Part shown: positions 1-8,390 of the stretch, piece by piece | Layout: each line of letters starts with the position of its first letter | Numbering within the stretch: the stretch's first letter is position 1 | Notes under the pieces: generated by a model | What the model was told of the DNA's origin: nothing | The model's database searches: none | The model's input: only the letters and a program-made list of their open reading frames with translations | Position numbers and translations under genes: made by a program | Origin: Arthrobacter sp. FB24 | GTDB lineage: Bacteria > Actinomycetota > Actinomycetes > Actinomycetales > Micrococcaceae | Length of the DNA stretch: 64,000 nt | Reading direction: 5' to 3' | NCBI RefSeq assembly: GCF_000196235.1 | Contig: NC_008541.1 | Coordinates: 1-64,000 of the forward strand

Positions 1-7
1 CTGATTG

Positions 8-1429
8 ATGACAGTAGACGAAGCCAACCACGCGAATACTGTCGGAAGTTCCTGGCGGCGGGTTGTGAGTCTTCTGGAGCAGGACCACCGGGTTTCACCC
101 CGGCAGCGCGGCTTCGTGATCCTCGCCCAGGCACAGGGCCTCATCGGCTCAACGCTCCTGGTGGCCGTACCCAATGAACTCACCCGCGAAGTCCTGCAGA
201 CCCAGGTCAAAGAAGCTCTCGACGACGCCCTGCACAACGTCTTCTCCGACGACATCCGCTGCGCAATCGACGTGGACACCGATCTGGTGCCCGTCCACAC
301 GGAGCCGGAACCCGCCGTCGAACTTTCCCTCGCTACTGATCCCACGGTGGAACTGAAGCCGCAGCCCATGCTGCCGAGCACGTCCCACGAATTCGGCCGG
401 CTCAACCCGAAGTACGTCTTCGACACGTTCGTGATCGGTTCCTCGAACCGGTTTGCACACGCCGCAGCCGTCGCCGTCGCTGAGGCACCGGCCAAGGCCT
501 ACAATCCGCTGTTCATCTACGGTGACTCCGGCTTGGGAAAGACCCACCTGCTGCACGCGATCGGGCATTACGCCCGCCGCCTCTACAGCGGCATCCGGGT
601 CCGCTACGTGAACTCCGAAGAATTCACCAACGACTTCATCAACTCCATCCGGGACGATGAAGGCACCAGTTTCAAGACCACGTACCGCAACGTGGACGTC
701 CTGCTGATCGACGACATCCAGTTCCTGGCCGGCAAGGACCGCACGCTGGAGGAGTTCTTCCACACGTTCAATGCGCTCCACAACAACAACAAGCAGGTGG
801 TCATCACCTCCGACCAGCCGCCCAAGCTGCTCGCAGGATTCGAGGACAGGATGAAGTCCCGCTTCGAGTGGGGCCTGCTGACCGACATCCAGCCGCCGGA
901 ACTGGAAACCCGTATTGCGATCCTCCGCAAGAAGGCCCTCAGTGAAGGTCTGTCCGCGCCGGACGACGCACTTGAGTACATCGCGTCCAAAATCTCCAGC
1001 AACATCCGCGAACTCGAAGGCGCACTCATCCGCGTCACCGCGTTCGCCAGCCTGAACCGGCAGCCGGTGGACGTTGCTCTCGCCGAAATGGTCCTCAAGG
1101 ACCTCATCACGGACGACGGCGCCCAGGAGATCACTTCCGCGCAGATCCTCACGCAGACCGCAGACTACTTCAAGCTCAGCATGGAGGAACTCTGCAGCAA
1201 ATCCCGGACGCGCACGCTGGTGACGGCACGGCAGATCGCCATGTACCTGTGTCGGGAGCTGACCGACATGTCGCTCCCCAAGATCGGCCAGGAGCTCGGC
1301 GGCCGCGACCACACCACGGTGATCCACGCCGACCGCAAGATCCGTGAACTGATGGCCGAGCGTCGTGTGATCTACAACCAGGTTACGGAGCTGACCAACC
1401 GCATCAAACAGCAGCAGCGGGATTCCTAA
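8..1429 (+). CDS. dnaA: Chromosomal replication initiator DnaA
   Basis: AAA+ initiator that binds 9-bp DnaA boxes, melts oriC and recruits the helicase. At 473 aa it has normal actinobacterial length. An N-terminal helicase-interaction domain is followed by an acidic/proline-rich linker (about residues 90-125), an AAA+ core with Walker A GDSGLGKT near residue 172 and Walker B LLIDDIQF near 235, and a C-terminal DNA-binding helix-turn-helix with the signature GGRDHTTVIHA near 435. An in-frame TGA at 2-4 blocks any longer reading, so the start is the ATG at 8 or the TTG just before it at 5. The promoter lies outside the window. oriC and dnaN follow. Confidence 0.98.
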   Translation: MTVDEANHANTVGSSWRRVVSLLEQDHRVSPRQRGFVILAQAQGLIGSTLLVAVPNELTREVLQTQVKEALDDALHNVFSDDIRCAIDVDTDLVPVHTEPEPAVELSLATDPTVELKPQPMLPSTSHEFGRLNPKYVFDTFVIGSSNRFAHAAAVAVAEAPAKAYNPLFIYGDSGLGKTHLLHAIGHYARRLYSGIRVRYVNSEEFTNDFINSIRDDEGTSFKTTYRNVDVLLIDDIQFLAGKDRTLEEFFHTFNALHNNNKQVVITSDQPPKLLAGFEDRMKSRFEWGLLTDIQPPELETRIAILRKKALSEGLSAPDDALEYIASKISSNIRELEGALIRVTAFASLNRQPVDVALAEMVLKDLITDDGAQEITSAQILTQTADYFKLSMEELCSKSRTRTLVTARQIAMYLCRELTDMSLPKIGQELGGRDHTTVIHADRKIRELMAERRVIYNQVTELTNRIKQQQRDS

Positions 1430-1964
1430 GCCGGGCTTCCGCCCCGCACTCTTACCTTATTAACAGGCGCATGTGGATAAGCCTGTGGATAGTTAAGGGG
1501 ACAACCCCGGTTAATGGGCTTAAAACCCTTAAGGCATCTGTGGATCAGCGAAACGGCCAAAAAAGTTGTCCCCATCCACACCCTGTTTAAAACCTGCTTC
1601 GCCCACAACGGATGAACAGGGCTTAACCGCGGAATCGTGCCGTGAGACGGGGTTATCCACAGTTTCCACAGCAGTTATTAACACTACTAATCCCAAAAAA
1701 TTGAAATTCCCTCAAACAACAATCTCCTTCCCCGCCACACACAGCCTCGTGGCCTCGGCCCCAAAGGGCCTCCGGGCCTGCCGGGGATGGGGAAATCCTG
1801 AATCTTCCGGCTAAGCTGTCAGCAGCGCTCCCATCCTTGGGTCTGTTTGTGGTTCAGCAAGCGTGGACCATGCAGGTTCCGGTGTCCGGGGGCAGGTTTT
1901 TCGAGTTCCCTAAGGGAGTTCGCGTTGAGAAAATGGCAGCAGCAATGAAAGGCGGCACCCTTCC
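1430..1964. other. oriC: dnaA-dnaN intergenic region with DnaA boxes and AT-rich segment
   Basis: This 535-base gene-free stretch lies between dnaA and dnaN, the usual actinobacterial oriC site. Exact TTATCCACA boxes lie at 1472-1480 (minus) and 1653-1661 (plus). One- or two-mismatch boxes lie at 1484-1492, 1539-1547, 1566-1574, 1572-1580 and 1662-1670. Directly after the last box, 1671-1730 is the most AT-rich part and is a plausible unwinding element. It includes AGTTATTAACACT at 1673-1685, which recurs inverted in the cluster near 17.5-17.8 kb. The rest, about 1740-1960, probably carries the dnaN promoter; I could not assign it confidently. Confidence 0.88.
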
Positions 1965-3089
1965 GTGAAGTTCAGAGTCGAACGGGACGTCCTGGCAGAA
2001 GCCGTCACATGGACCGCCCGGTCGTTGTCTCCGCGGCCTCCGGTTCCGGTGCTTTCCGGGCTCCTCCTCAAGGCCGAAGCAGGCACCGTCAGCCTCTCGA
2101 GCTTTGACTACGAAACGTCGGCCCGCCTTGAAATACCGGCAGACATCAGCGTTGAAGGCACCATTCTGGTTTCGGGCCGCCTGCTCGCGGACATCTGCCG
2201 CAGCCTGCCATCTGCCCCGGTTGACGTCGAGACCGACGGCAACAAAGTCACGCTCACCTGCCGCCGCAGTAGCTTCCACCTGGCCACCATGCCCGAAGCC
2301 GAATACCCGCCGCTGCCGGCGTTGCCCACCATCAGCGGAACCGTCCCGGGCGATTCCTTTGCGCAGGCTGTCTCCCAGGTGATCATCGCCGCGAGCAAGG
2401 ACGACACCCTGCCGATCCTCACTGGCGTCCGGATGGAAATCGAAGACGACCTCATCACCCTGCTGGCCACAGACCGCTACCGTCTGGCCATGCGCGAGGT
2501 ACCTTGGAAACCTGTCACCCCGGGAATCTCCACCAGCGCCCTGGTCAAGGCCAAAACCCTGAACGAAGTTGCAAAAACGCTTGGCAACAGCGGTGACATC
2601 AACCTCGCCCTGGCCGACGACGACAGCCGGCTCATCGGCTTCGAAAGCGGCGGACGCACCACCACGTCCCTCCTTGTGGATGGCGACTACCCCAAGATCC
2701 GTTCACTGTTCCCGGATGCCACCCCGATCCACGCCACCGTGCAGACTCAGGAACTGGTCGAGGCTGTCCGGCGCGTCTCCCTGGTCGCCGAACGGAACAC
2801 GCCTGTCCGCCTGGCCTTCACCGACGGCCAGCTCCACTTGGACGCCGGCACCGGCGAAGATGCGCAGGCTTCGGAAGAACTTGAGGCCCAGCTGACGGGC
2901 GACGAAATCACGGTTGCGTTCAACCCGCACTACCTGATTGAGGGCCTGAGCGTCATCGAAACCAAGTTCGTGCGCTTTTCCTTCACCACGGCACCCAAGC
3001 CCGCCATGATCACGGCGCAGGTCGACGCCGACGGCGAAGACCAGGACGACTACCGTTACCTGGTCATGCCGGTGCGCCTGCCCAACTAG
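1965..3089 (+). CDS. dnaN: DNA polymerase III sliding clamp, beta subunit
   Basis: Ring-shaped processivity clamp that tethers DNA polymerase III and other DNA enzymes to the template. The 374-aa length and the start MKFRVERDVLAEAVTW match the family, as do the three repeated clamp domains and the C-terminal YLVMPVRLPN motif that ends beta clamps. The GTG start at 1965 follows a purine-rich AAAGGCGG about 10 bases upstream. It sits in the canonical dnaA-oriC-dnaN-gnd-recF order and is followed after 50 bases by gnd. Confidence 0.98.
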   Translation: MKFRVERDVLAEAVTWTARSLSPRPPVPVLSGLLLKAEAGTVSLSSFDYETSARLEIPADISVEGTILVSGRLLADICRSLPSAPVDVETDGNKVTLTCRRSSFHLATMPEAEYPPLPALPTISGTVPGDSFAQAVSQVIIAASKDDTLPILTGVRMEIEDDLITLLATDRYRLAMREVPWKPVTPGISTSALVKAKTLNEVAKTLGNSGDINLALADDDSRLIGFESGGRTTTSLLVDGDYPKIRSLFPDATPIHATVQTQELVEAVRRVSLVAERNTPVRLAFTDGQLHLDAGTGEDAQASEELEAQLTGDEITVAFNPHYLIEGLSVIETKFVRFSFTTAPKPAMITAQVDADGEDQDDYRYLVMPVRLPN

Positions 3090-3139
3090 GCAGCAGCCGC
3101 AGCCCCTCCACCACACCAGCGCAGAAAAGAGTTCCTACC

Positions 3140-4024
3140 GTGCACATCGGACTAATCGGCCTTGGAAAAATGGGTTTCAACATGCGCGAGCGGCTGCGCA
3201 AGGGCGGCCTTGAAGTCACCGGCTTCGATCGCAACCCTGACGTCACGGACGTCGCCACAGTGGACGAACTCATCGCGGCTGTTCCGGCTCCCCGCGTCAT
3301 CTGGGTCATGGTTCCGGCGGGCGAGATCACTGACGCCGTCATCACCGAGCTGGGTTCCAAGCTCGACGCCGGCGACCTGGTGATTGACGGCGGCAACTCC
3401 CGCTTCACCGAAGACCAGAAACACGGCGCCGCGCTGGCTGAAAAGGGCATCCGCTTCGCGGACTGCGGGGTGTCAGGCGGTGTGTGGGGCCTACAGAACG
3501 GCTACGGCCTGATGGCCGGTGGCGATGCCGCCGATATTGAACGGGCCATGCCCGCTTTTGACGCCCTCCGCCCCGAGGGTGACCGGGCGGACAGCTTCGT
3601 CCACGTTGGCGGAATCGGCGCGGGGCACTACGCGAAAATGGTGCACAACGGCATCGAGTACGGGCTTATGCAGGCCTACGCAGAGGGCTACGAACTGCTG
3701 GCTGCCAAGGACATCGTCACGGACCTGCCGGGGACTTTCCGCGCCTGGCAGAAAGGAACGGTAGTGCGTTCCTGGCTGCTGGACCTCATGGTCAAGGCGC
3801 TGGACGAAGATCCGGGCCTGGCCTCGATCGACGACTACGTCGAAGATTCCGGGGAAGGACGCTGGACCGTTGAAGAGGCAATCGCCAATGCGGTTCCCGC
3901 GCCGGCCATCACAGCGGCTTTGTTCGCCCGCTTCTCGTCCCGCGAAGACAACTCGCCGGCCATGAAGATGGTGTCCGCGCTGCGCCACCAGTTCGGCGGG
4001 CACGCCACCCGTCCGGCCAAGTAG
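3140..4024 (+). CDS. gnd: 6-phosphogluconate dehydrogenase, decarboxylating (short form)
   Basis: Oxidative decarboxylation of 6-phosphogluconate to ribulose 5-phosphate in the pentose phosphate pathway. The N-terminal Rossmann fold starts with GLIGLGKMGFNM. Downstream are the substrate-site segments GGNSRFTED and CGVSGGVWGLQNGYGLMAGG and the catalytic-region motif HVGGIGAGHYAKMVHNGIEY (Lys and His of KMVHNGIE). At 294 aa it is the short type common in Actinobacteria and some Firmicutes, not the 470-aa E. coli type. GTG start at 3140. Its place between dnaN and recF is characteristic of Actinobacteria and has no obvious replication role. Confidence 0.93.
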   Translation: MHIGLIGLGKMGFNMRERLRKGGLEVTGFDRNPDVTDVATVDELIAAVPAPRVIWVMVPAGEITDAVITELGSKLDAGDLVIDGGNSRFTEDQKHGAALAEKGIRFADCGVSGGVWGLQNGYGLMAGGDAADIERAMPAFDALRPEGDRADSFVHVGGIGAGHYAKMVHNGIEYGLMQAYAEGYELLAAKDIVTDLPGTFRAWQKGTVVRSWLLDLMVKALDEDPGLASIDDYVEDSGEGRWTVEEAIANAVPAPAITAALFARFSSREDNSPAMKMVSALRHQFGGHATRPAK

Positions 4025-4060
4025 CGGCAATCCGGGCAGTACGGGAATCCTGAAGACCGC

Positions 4061-5266
4061 GTGTACCTAGAAAAGCTCTCGCTGACCGATTTTCGCAGTT
4101 ATGCCCAGGTGGACCTCACCCTCGAACCCGGGGTGACGGTGCTCGTGGGGTACAACGGCATCGGCAAGACCAACCTCATGGAGGCCATCGGGTACCTGGC
4201 CACGCTCAGCTCGCACCGCGTCAGTTCGGACGCTCCGCTGCTGCGCTTCGGTACCGAGCGCGCGCTGATCAGGGCCAAGCTGGTCCGGGGCGGGCAGTCC
4301 ACCGTGCTGGAGCTGGAAATCAACGGCAGCCGCGCGAACCGGGGGCGGATCAACCGCAGCAACCCCGTCCGTGCCCGCGACATCCTGGGTATCTGCCAGA
4401 CGGTTCTTTTTGCACCCGAAGACCTTGCGCTGGTGAAGGGGGATCCATCCAACCGCCGTCGTTTCCTTGACGAGCTGCTGGTCAGCCTGATGCCGCGACA
4501 TTCGGCCACTCGAACCGATTACGACCGTGTCCTCAAACAGCGCAACGCGCTGCTCAAATCGGGCCGGTCGGGGAAGTTCACAGCCGGTCACGAGGCCACC
4601 CTCGATGTTTGGGACCAGCACATGGCCAGGGCCGGCGCCGAGCTGCTTTACGCTCGCCTGGAACTGGTGGAACGGATCCGGCCCCACCTGAAGGCTGCCT
4701 ATGCCCAGCTGACTGACGGGTCCAAGGAAGCTGACGCGATCTACCGCTCCACGCTCCAAGGCATACTGGACGACGACGGCGCCGGCGCCGGCTACGCTGC
4801 GGAACCCGCCGCCGTCGAACGCGTCGAGGACCTCCGGGCACTGTCCGTCGAGGAACTCACCCAACGCTACGTGCAGGCTTTTGCGGCGTCCCGCCGCAAG
4901 GAACTGGAACGGGGAATCTCCCTTGTGGGACCCCACCGCGACGACGTCGAACTTATCCTCGGTGAGGCGCCGGCGAAAGGGTATGCCTCGCATGGCGAAA
5001 CGTGGTCCATGTGCCTGTCCCTGCGGCTGGCGTCCTACTACGTGATGCTCGACGACGCCCGCACCGGAGGTTCCGCACCGATTCTTATCCTTGACGACGT
5101 GTTTGCCGAACTCGACGTTCAGCGGCGGCGTAAACTGGCGGCAATAGTATCCGGTGCCGAACAGGTGCTGGTGACCGCCGCCGTCGACGCCGACATTCCA
5201 GACGAGCTGGCCGGGCGGCGGGTGAAGGTGGTCCCGGGAGGAATCGATGAGTCGGAATCCCGATGA
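4061..5266 (+). CDS. recF: DNA replication and repair protein RecF
   Basis: SMC-like ATPase that helps load RecA at single-strand gaps. It opens with MYLEKLSLTDFRSY and carries Walker A GYNGIGKTN near residue 30, the ABC-type signature region near ETWSMCLSLRLASYY, and Walker B ILILDDVFAELD near residue 345. The 401-aa length is normal. GTG start at 4061, 36 bases after gnd. Its TGA at 5264-5266 overlaps the ATG of the next gene by 4 bases, which suggests translational coupling. Confidence 0.96.
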   Translation: MYLEKLSLTDFRSYAQVDLTLEPGVTVLVGYNGIGKTNLMEAIGYLATLSSHRVSSDAPLLRFGTERALIRAKLVRGGQSTVLELEINGSRANRGRINRSNPVRARDILGICQTVLFAPEDLALVKGDPSNRRRFLDELLVSLMPRHSATRTDYDRVLKQRNALLKSGRSGKFTAGHEATLDVWDQHMARAGAELLYARLELVERIRPHLKAAYAQLTDGSKEADAIYRSTLQGILDDDGAGAGYAAEPAAVERVEDLRALSVEELTQRYVQAFAASRRKELERGISLVGPHRDDVELILGEAPAKGYASHGETWSMCLSLRLASYYVMLDDARTGGSAPILILDDVFAELDVQRRRKLAAIVSGAEQVLVTAAVDADIPDELAGRRVKVVPGGIDESESR

Positions 5267-5820
5267 ATAAAGATGCTGGCGGCCTGCAGCCGGGCCGCGA
5301 CCCAGACGACATCGATGCTGCCCAGGCGGCGCTCAACCGGATGCGCGAGGCGGCCGCTGCCCGCGGTGAAATCCGACGGAAGGCTCCGCTTCCCGGCGGC
5401 GCAGCCAAGAAGCCGGGGCGCAGCAGTGCCGGAACCCGGGGTTTCACCCAGTTCCACGGCACGGGCCGGGACCCGCTGGGCCTGGGCAAAGTGGTGGGGC
5501 GGCTAGTGGCCGAACGCGGCTGGACGTCACCGGTGGCAGTCGGGTCCGTGATGGCGGAGTGGGGCACCCTCGTGGGTCCGGAAATTTCGGCGCACTGCAC
5601 GCCGGAGAGCTTCACCGACACTACGCTCCACGTTCGGTGCGATTCCACGGCGTGGGCCACCCAGCTGCGCCTGCTCAGCTTCAGCCTCCTGGAGAAATTC
5701 CGGACCGAACTGGGCGAGGGCGTGGTCACCAAGATCCAGGTCCTCGGACCGGCGGCTCCGAGCTGGCGGAAGGGCGGGCGGACGGTCAACGGCCGAGGTC
5801 CCCGTGACACGTACGGATAG
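5263..5820 (+). CDS. DciA-like DUF721 protein (putative replicative helicase loader)
   Basis: A 185-aa protein with a basic, low-complexity N-terminal half (residues 1-65) and a C-terminal DUF721 domain beginning near GRLVAERGWTSPVAVGSVMAEW. DUF721 proteins encoded beside recF and gyrB in Actinobacteria are the DciA family, which assists loading or activity of DnaB in bacteria lacking DnaC/DnaI. That assignment is family knowledge; the sequence itself shows the domain and the position. The ATG overlaps the recF stop by 4 bases. Confidence 0.85.
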   Translation: MNKDAGGLQPGRDPDDIDAAQAALNRMREAAAARGEIRRKAPLPGGAAKKPGRSSAGTRGFTQFHGTGRDPLGLGKVVGRLVAERGWTSPVAVGSVMAEWGTLVGPEISAHCTPESFTDTTLHVRCDSTAWATQLRLLSFSLLEKFRTELGEGVVTKIQVLGPAAPSWRKGGRTVNGRGPRDTYG

Positions 5821-6037
5821 CGCGGAACACGTTGGCTGCCCGTGCGTTCCCGGCAGCCGCTGGCACGGACTCTTGAAAAATGGTCAAACGGCGTGTAGGG
5901 CGCTCCAACGACCCGTGGCCGTATAGGAACCCAGAACCCGGACCCCTGGAGCCTTGCAGGTGGGGCCAACGGCCTGCCAGCACCATATTCCCGCGCGTTT
6001 GCGGGCCTGGAATGCGGGATTACACTCTCCAGCACGG

Positions 6038-6043
6038 TAGAAT
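6038..6043 (+). promoter_or_regulatory. gyrB: Candidate -10 element of the gyrB promoter
   Basis: TAGAAT sits about 150-190 bases upstream of gyrB within the 371-base gap 5821-6191. No clear -35 is present at the ideal spacing, so this is a tentative call. The predicted start near 6050 would lie only about 10 bases before the strong hairpin at 6060-6103. The rest of the gap shows no gene. Confidence 0.45.
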
Positions 6044-6059
6044 CGTGGTAGATAACTGG

Positions 6060-6103
6060 GCGCCGGTGAAACGTTGACTGAGTCCGTTTTCCGGCGCTTT
6101 TTT
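6060..6103 (+). terminator. Strong intrinsic terminator-like hairpin in the gyrB leader
   Basis: The outer arm GCGCCGG at 6060-6066 pairs with CCGGCGC at 6091-6097. The inner arm GAAACG at 6068-6073 pairs with CGTTTT at 6085-6090, leaving one bulged base and an 11-base loop. Six Ts follow at 6098-6103. It could end the recF-DUF721 transcript or, if the -10 at 6038 is real, attenuate gyrB. Confidence 0.8.
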
Positions 6104-6191
6104 GCGGCCGGGGGACGGTTCCGCCAGTCAACGAAGTAATCGGCGTCATCAGTGACGTGCCTGTTGGCAGGAGCCTCTTCTATCGGAGACG

Positions 6192-8324
6192 GTGACGGCC
6201 GGCCATACGAATACAGAGGAGTCGAAAGCGCCTGTGGCTAACGACAATGCAGATATCCCGGCAGTGGAACCCGCAGCTGAGGATGCCCGTACACCTGATG
6301 CGCCGGCGGAGGCAGCCGAACGCAAGGGATACGGTGCGAGCGACATCACCGTCCTTGAAGGACTCGAAGCTGTCCGGAAACGCCCCGGCATGTACATCGG
6401 TTCCACGGGACCCCGCGGTCTCCACCACCTCGTGTACGAAGTGGTGGACAACTCCGTGGATGAAGCCCTGGCCGGGTACTGCACCCACATTGAAATTGTT
6501 CTGCAGGCCGACGGCGGCGTCAAAGTGGTGGACGACGGCCGCGGCATCCCCGTGGACATGCACCCCACCGAACACAAGCCCACGGTTGAGGTTGTCATGA
6601 CCATCCTGCACGCCGGCGGAAAATTCGGCGGCGGCGGATATGCCGTCTCCGGCGGCCTGCACGGCGTGGGCATCTCCGTGGTCAACGCGCTTTCCAGCCG
6701 TGTGGACACGGAAGTGCGGCGCCAGGGCCACGTCTGGCGGATGTCCTTCGCCGATGGCGGCAAACCCCAGGGCAGCCTCGTCAAAGGTGAAGAGACGGAC
6801 CAGACCGGTACGACGCAGACGTTCTACCCCGATGCAAGCATCTTCGAGAGCACGGAATTCGACTTCGAAACGCTGCGTGCCCGCTTCCAGCAGATGGCGT
6901 TCCTCAACAAGGGCCTGCGCATCACGCTGACGGACGAGCGCCGTGAGGCACTGGAGTCGTCGGAAGACGGGGACCTGGATCTCGATAACGTTCCCACCGA
7001 AGGCGAAGTCGCCGCCGAATACCGGACAGTTGTGTACCAGTACGACGACGGCCTGCTGGACTACGTGAAACACCTGAACTCCGGCAAGAAGGTCGACGTT
7101 GTCCATGAGGACGTCATCGCCTTCGAAACCGAGGACAAAGACCGGAAAATCGCCCTGGAAATGGCGATGCAGTGGACCAACGCATACTCCGAGAGCGTCC
7201 ACACCTACGCCAACACCATCAACACGCACGAGGGCGGAACCCACGAAGAGGGTTTCCGCGCCGCCATGACGTCGCTCATCAACCGCTACGCGCGGGAGAA
7301 GAACATCATCAAGGAAAAAGACGACAACCTCACGGGTGATGACATCCGCGAAGGCCTGACCGCCGTCATTTCCGTGAAGCTGGCGGAACCCCAGTTCGAA
7401 GGCCAGACCAAGACCAAACTCGGCAACTCCGAGGTCAAGGGCTTCGTCCAGCGCGTGGTCACCGACGGCCTGGGCGACTGGCTGGAGCGCAATCCCGGCC
7501 CGGCCCGGGACGTCATCCGCAAGGCAATTTCCGCAGCGCAGGCCCGCATGGCCGCCCGCAAGGCCCGCGACAACGCACGCCGTAAGAGCCCGCTGGAGTC
7601 CTTCGGCATGCCGGGCAAGTTGTCGGACTGCTCCTCGAAGGACCCGGAAAAGTGCGAGGTCTACATCGTGGAGGGTGACTCCGCCGGCGGTTCGGCCAAG
7701 CGCGGCCGGAACCCGGAAACACAGGCCATCCTCCCGCTGCGAGGCAAGATCCTGAACGTTGAGCGGGCACGGCTGGACAAGGCCCTCGGCAACAACGAGG
7801 TCCAGTCCATGATCACTGCATTCGGCACCGGCATTGGCGAGGACTTCGACCTCGCCAAGCTGCGCTATCACAAGATCGTGCTCATGGCCGATGCCGACGT
7901 GGATGGCCAGCACATCACCACGCTGCTGATGACGCTGCTGTTCCGCTACATGCGGCCGCTGATCGAGAACGGCTATGTGTACCTCGCCCAGCCGCCGTTG
8001 TACCGGATCAAGTGGTCCAACGCGCCCCACGATTATGTCTACAGCGACCGGGAGCGCGACGCCCGGCTTCTGGCCGGTCAGGCCGCAGGACGCCGCATTC
8101 CGAAGGACAACGGCATCCAGCGTTACAAGGGCCTAGGCGAGATGGACTACACGGAACTGTGGGACACCACCATGGATCCTGACCACCGGACTCTGCTGCA
8201 GGTCACCATGGACGACGCCCTCGCGGCCGACCAGATCTTCACCGTGCTAATGGGCGAGGACGTTGAATCACGCCGAAACTTCATTCAGCAAAACGCCAAG
8301 GATGTCAGGTTCCTGGATATCTAA
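6192..8324 (+). CDS. gyrB: DNA gyrase subunit B
   Basis: ATPase subunit of gyrase, which with GyrA introduces negative supercoils. It has a GHKL ATPase domain ([14 protein letters not shown], then DDGRGIPVD and [14 protein letters not shown]), a transducer domain, and a Toprim domain with [15 protein letters not shown] and the acidic DADVDGQH. The C-terminal [11 protein letters not shown] and a final FLDI are typical. The N-terminus is uncertain: GTG 6192 has GGAG only 3 bases away, while GTG 6234 has AGAGGAG about 13 bases upstream and would give a more typical 696-aa protein. The first 45 residues are low-complexity either way. Confidence 0.97.
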   Translation: MTAGHTNTEESKAPVANDNADIPAVEPAAEDARTPDAPAEAAERKGYGASDITVLEGLEAVRKRPGMYIGSTGPRGLHHLVYEVVDNSVDEALAGYCTHIEIVLQADGGVKVVDDGRGIPVDMHPTEHKPTVEVVMTILHAGGKFGGGGYAVSGGLHGVGISVVNALSSRVDTEVRRQGHVWRMSFADGGKPQGSLVKGEETDQTGTTQTFYPDASIFESTEFDFETLRARFQQMAFLNKGLRITLTDERREALESSEDGDLDLDNVPTEGEVAAEYRTVVYQYDDGLLDYVKHLNSGKKVDVVHEDVIAFETEDKDRKIALEMAMQWTNAYSESVHTYANTINTHEGGTHEEGFRAAMTSLINRYAREKNIIKEKDDNLTGDDIREGLTAVISVKLAEPQFEGQTKTKLGNSEVKGFVQRVVTDGLGDWLERNPGPARDVIRKAISAAQARMAARKARDNARRKSPLESFGMPGKLSDCSSKDPEKCEVYIVEGDSAGGSAKRGRNPETQAILPLRGKILNVERARLDKALGNNEVQSMITAFGTGIGEDFDLAKLRYHKIVLMADADVDGQHITTLLMTLLFRYMRPLIENGYVYLAQPPLYRIKWSNAPHDYVYSDRERDARLLAGQAAGRRIPKDNGIQRYKGLGEMDYTELWDTTMDPDHRTLLQVTMDDALAADQIFTVLMGEDVESRRNFIQQNAKDVRFLDI

Positions 8325-8390
8325 CGGGCCTGCGAACAAGCCCGTAAGTATTCCTGAAGCGACATATACCTGAAACGGAAAATATAGACT

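Noticed and set aside
6180..8030. Long minus-strand open frame opposite gyrB, and similar ones opposite gyrA (8268-10289) and the amine oxidase (46572-47984)
   Set aside because: They mirror codon structure of strongly supported genes in GC-rich DNA; no family motifs or ribosome sites.
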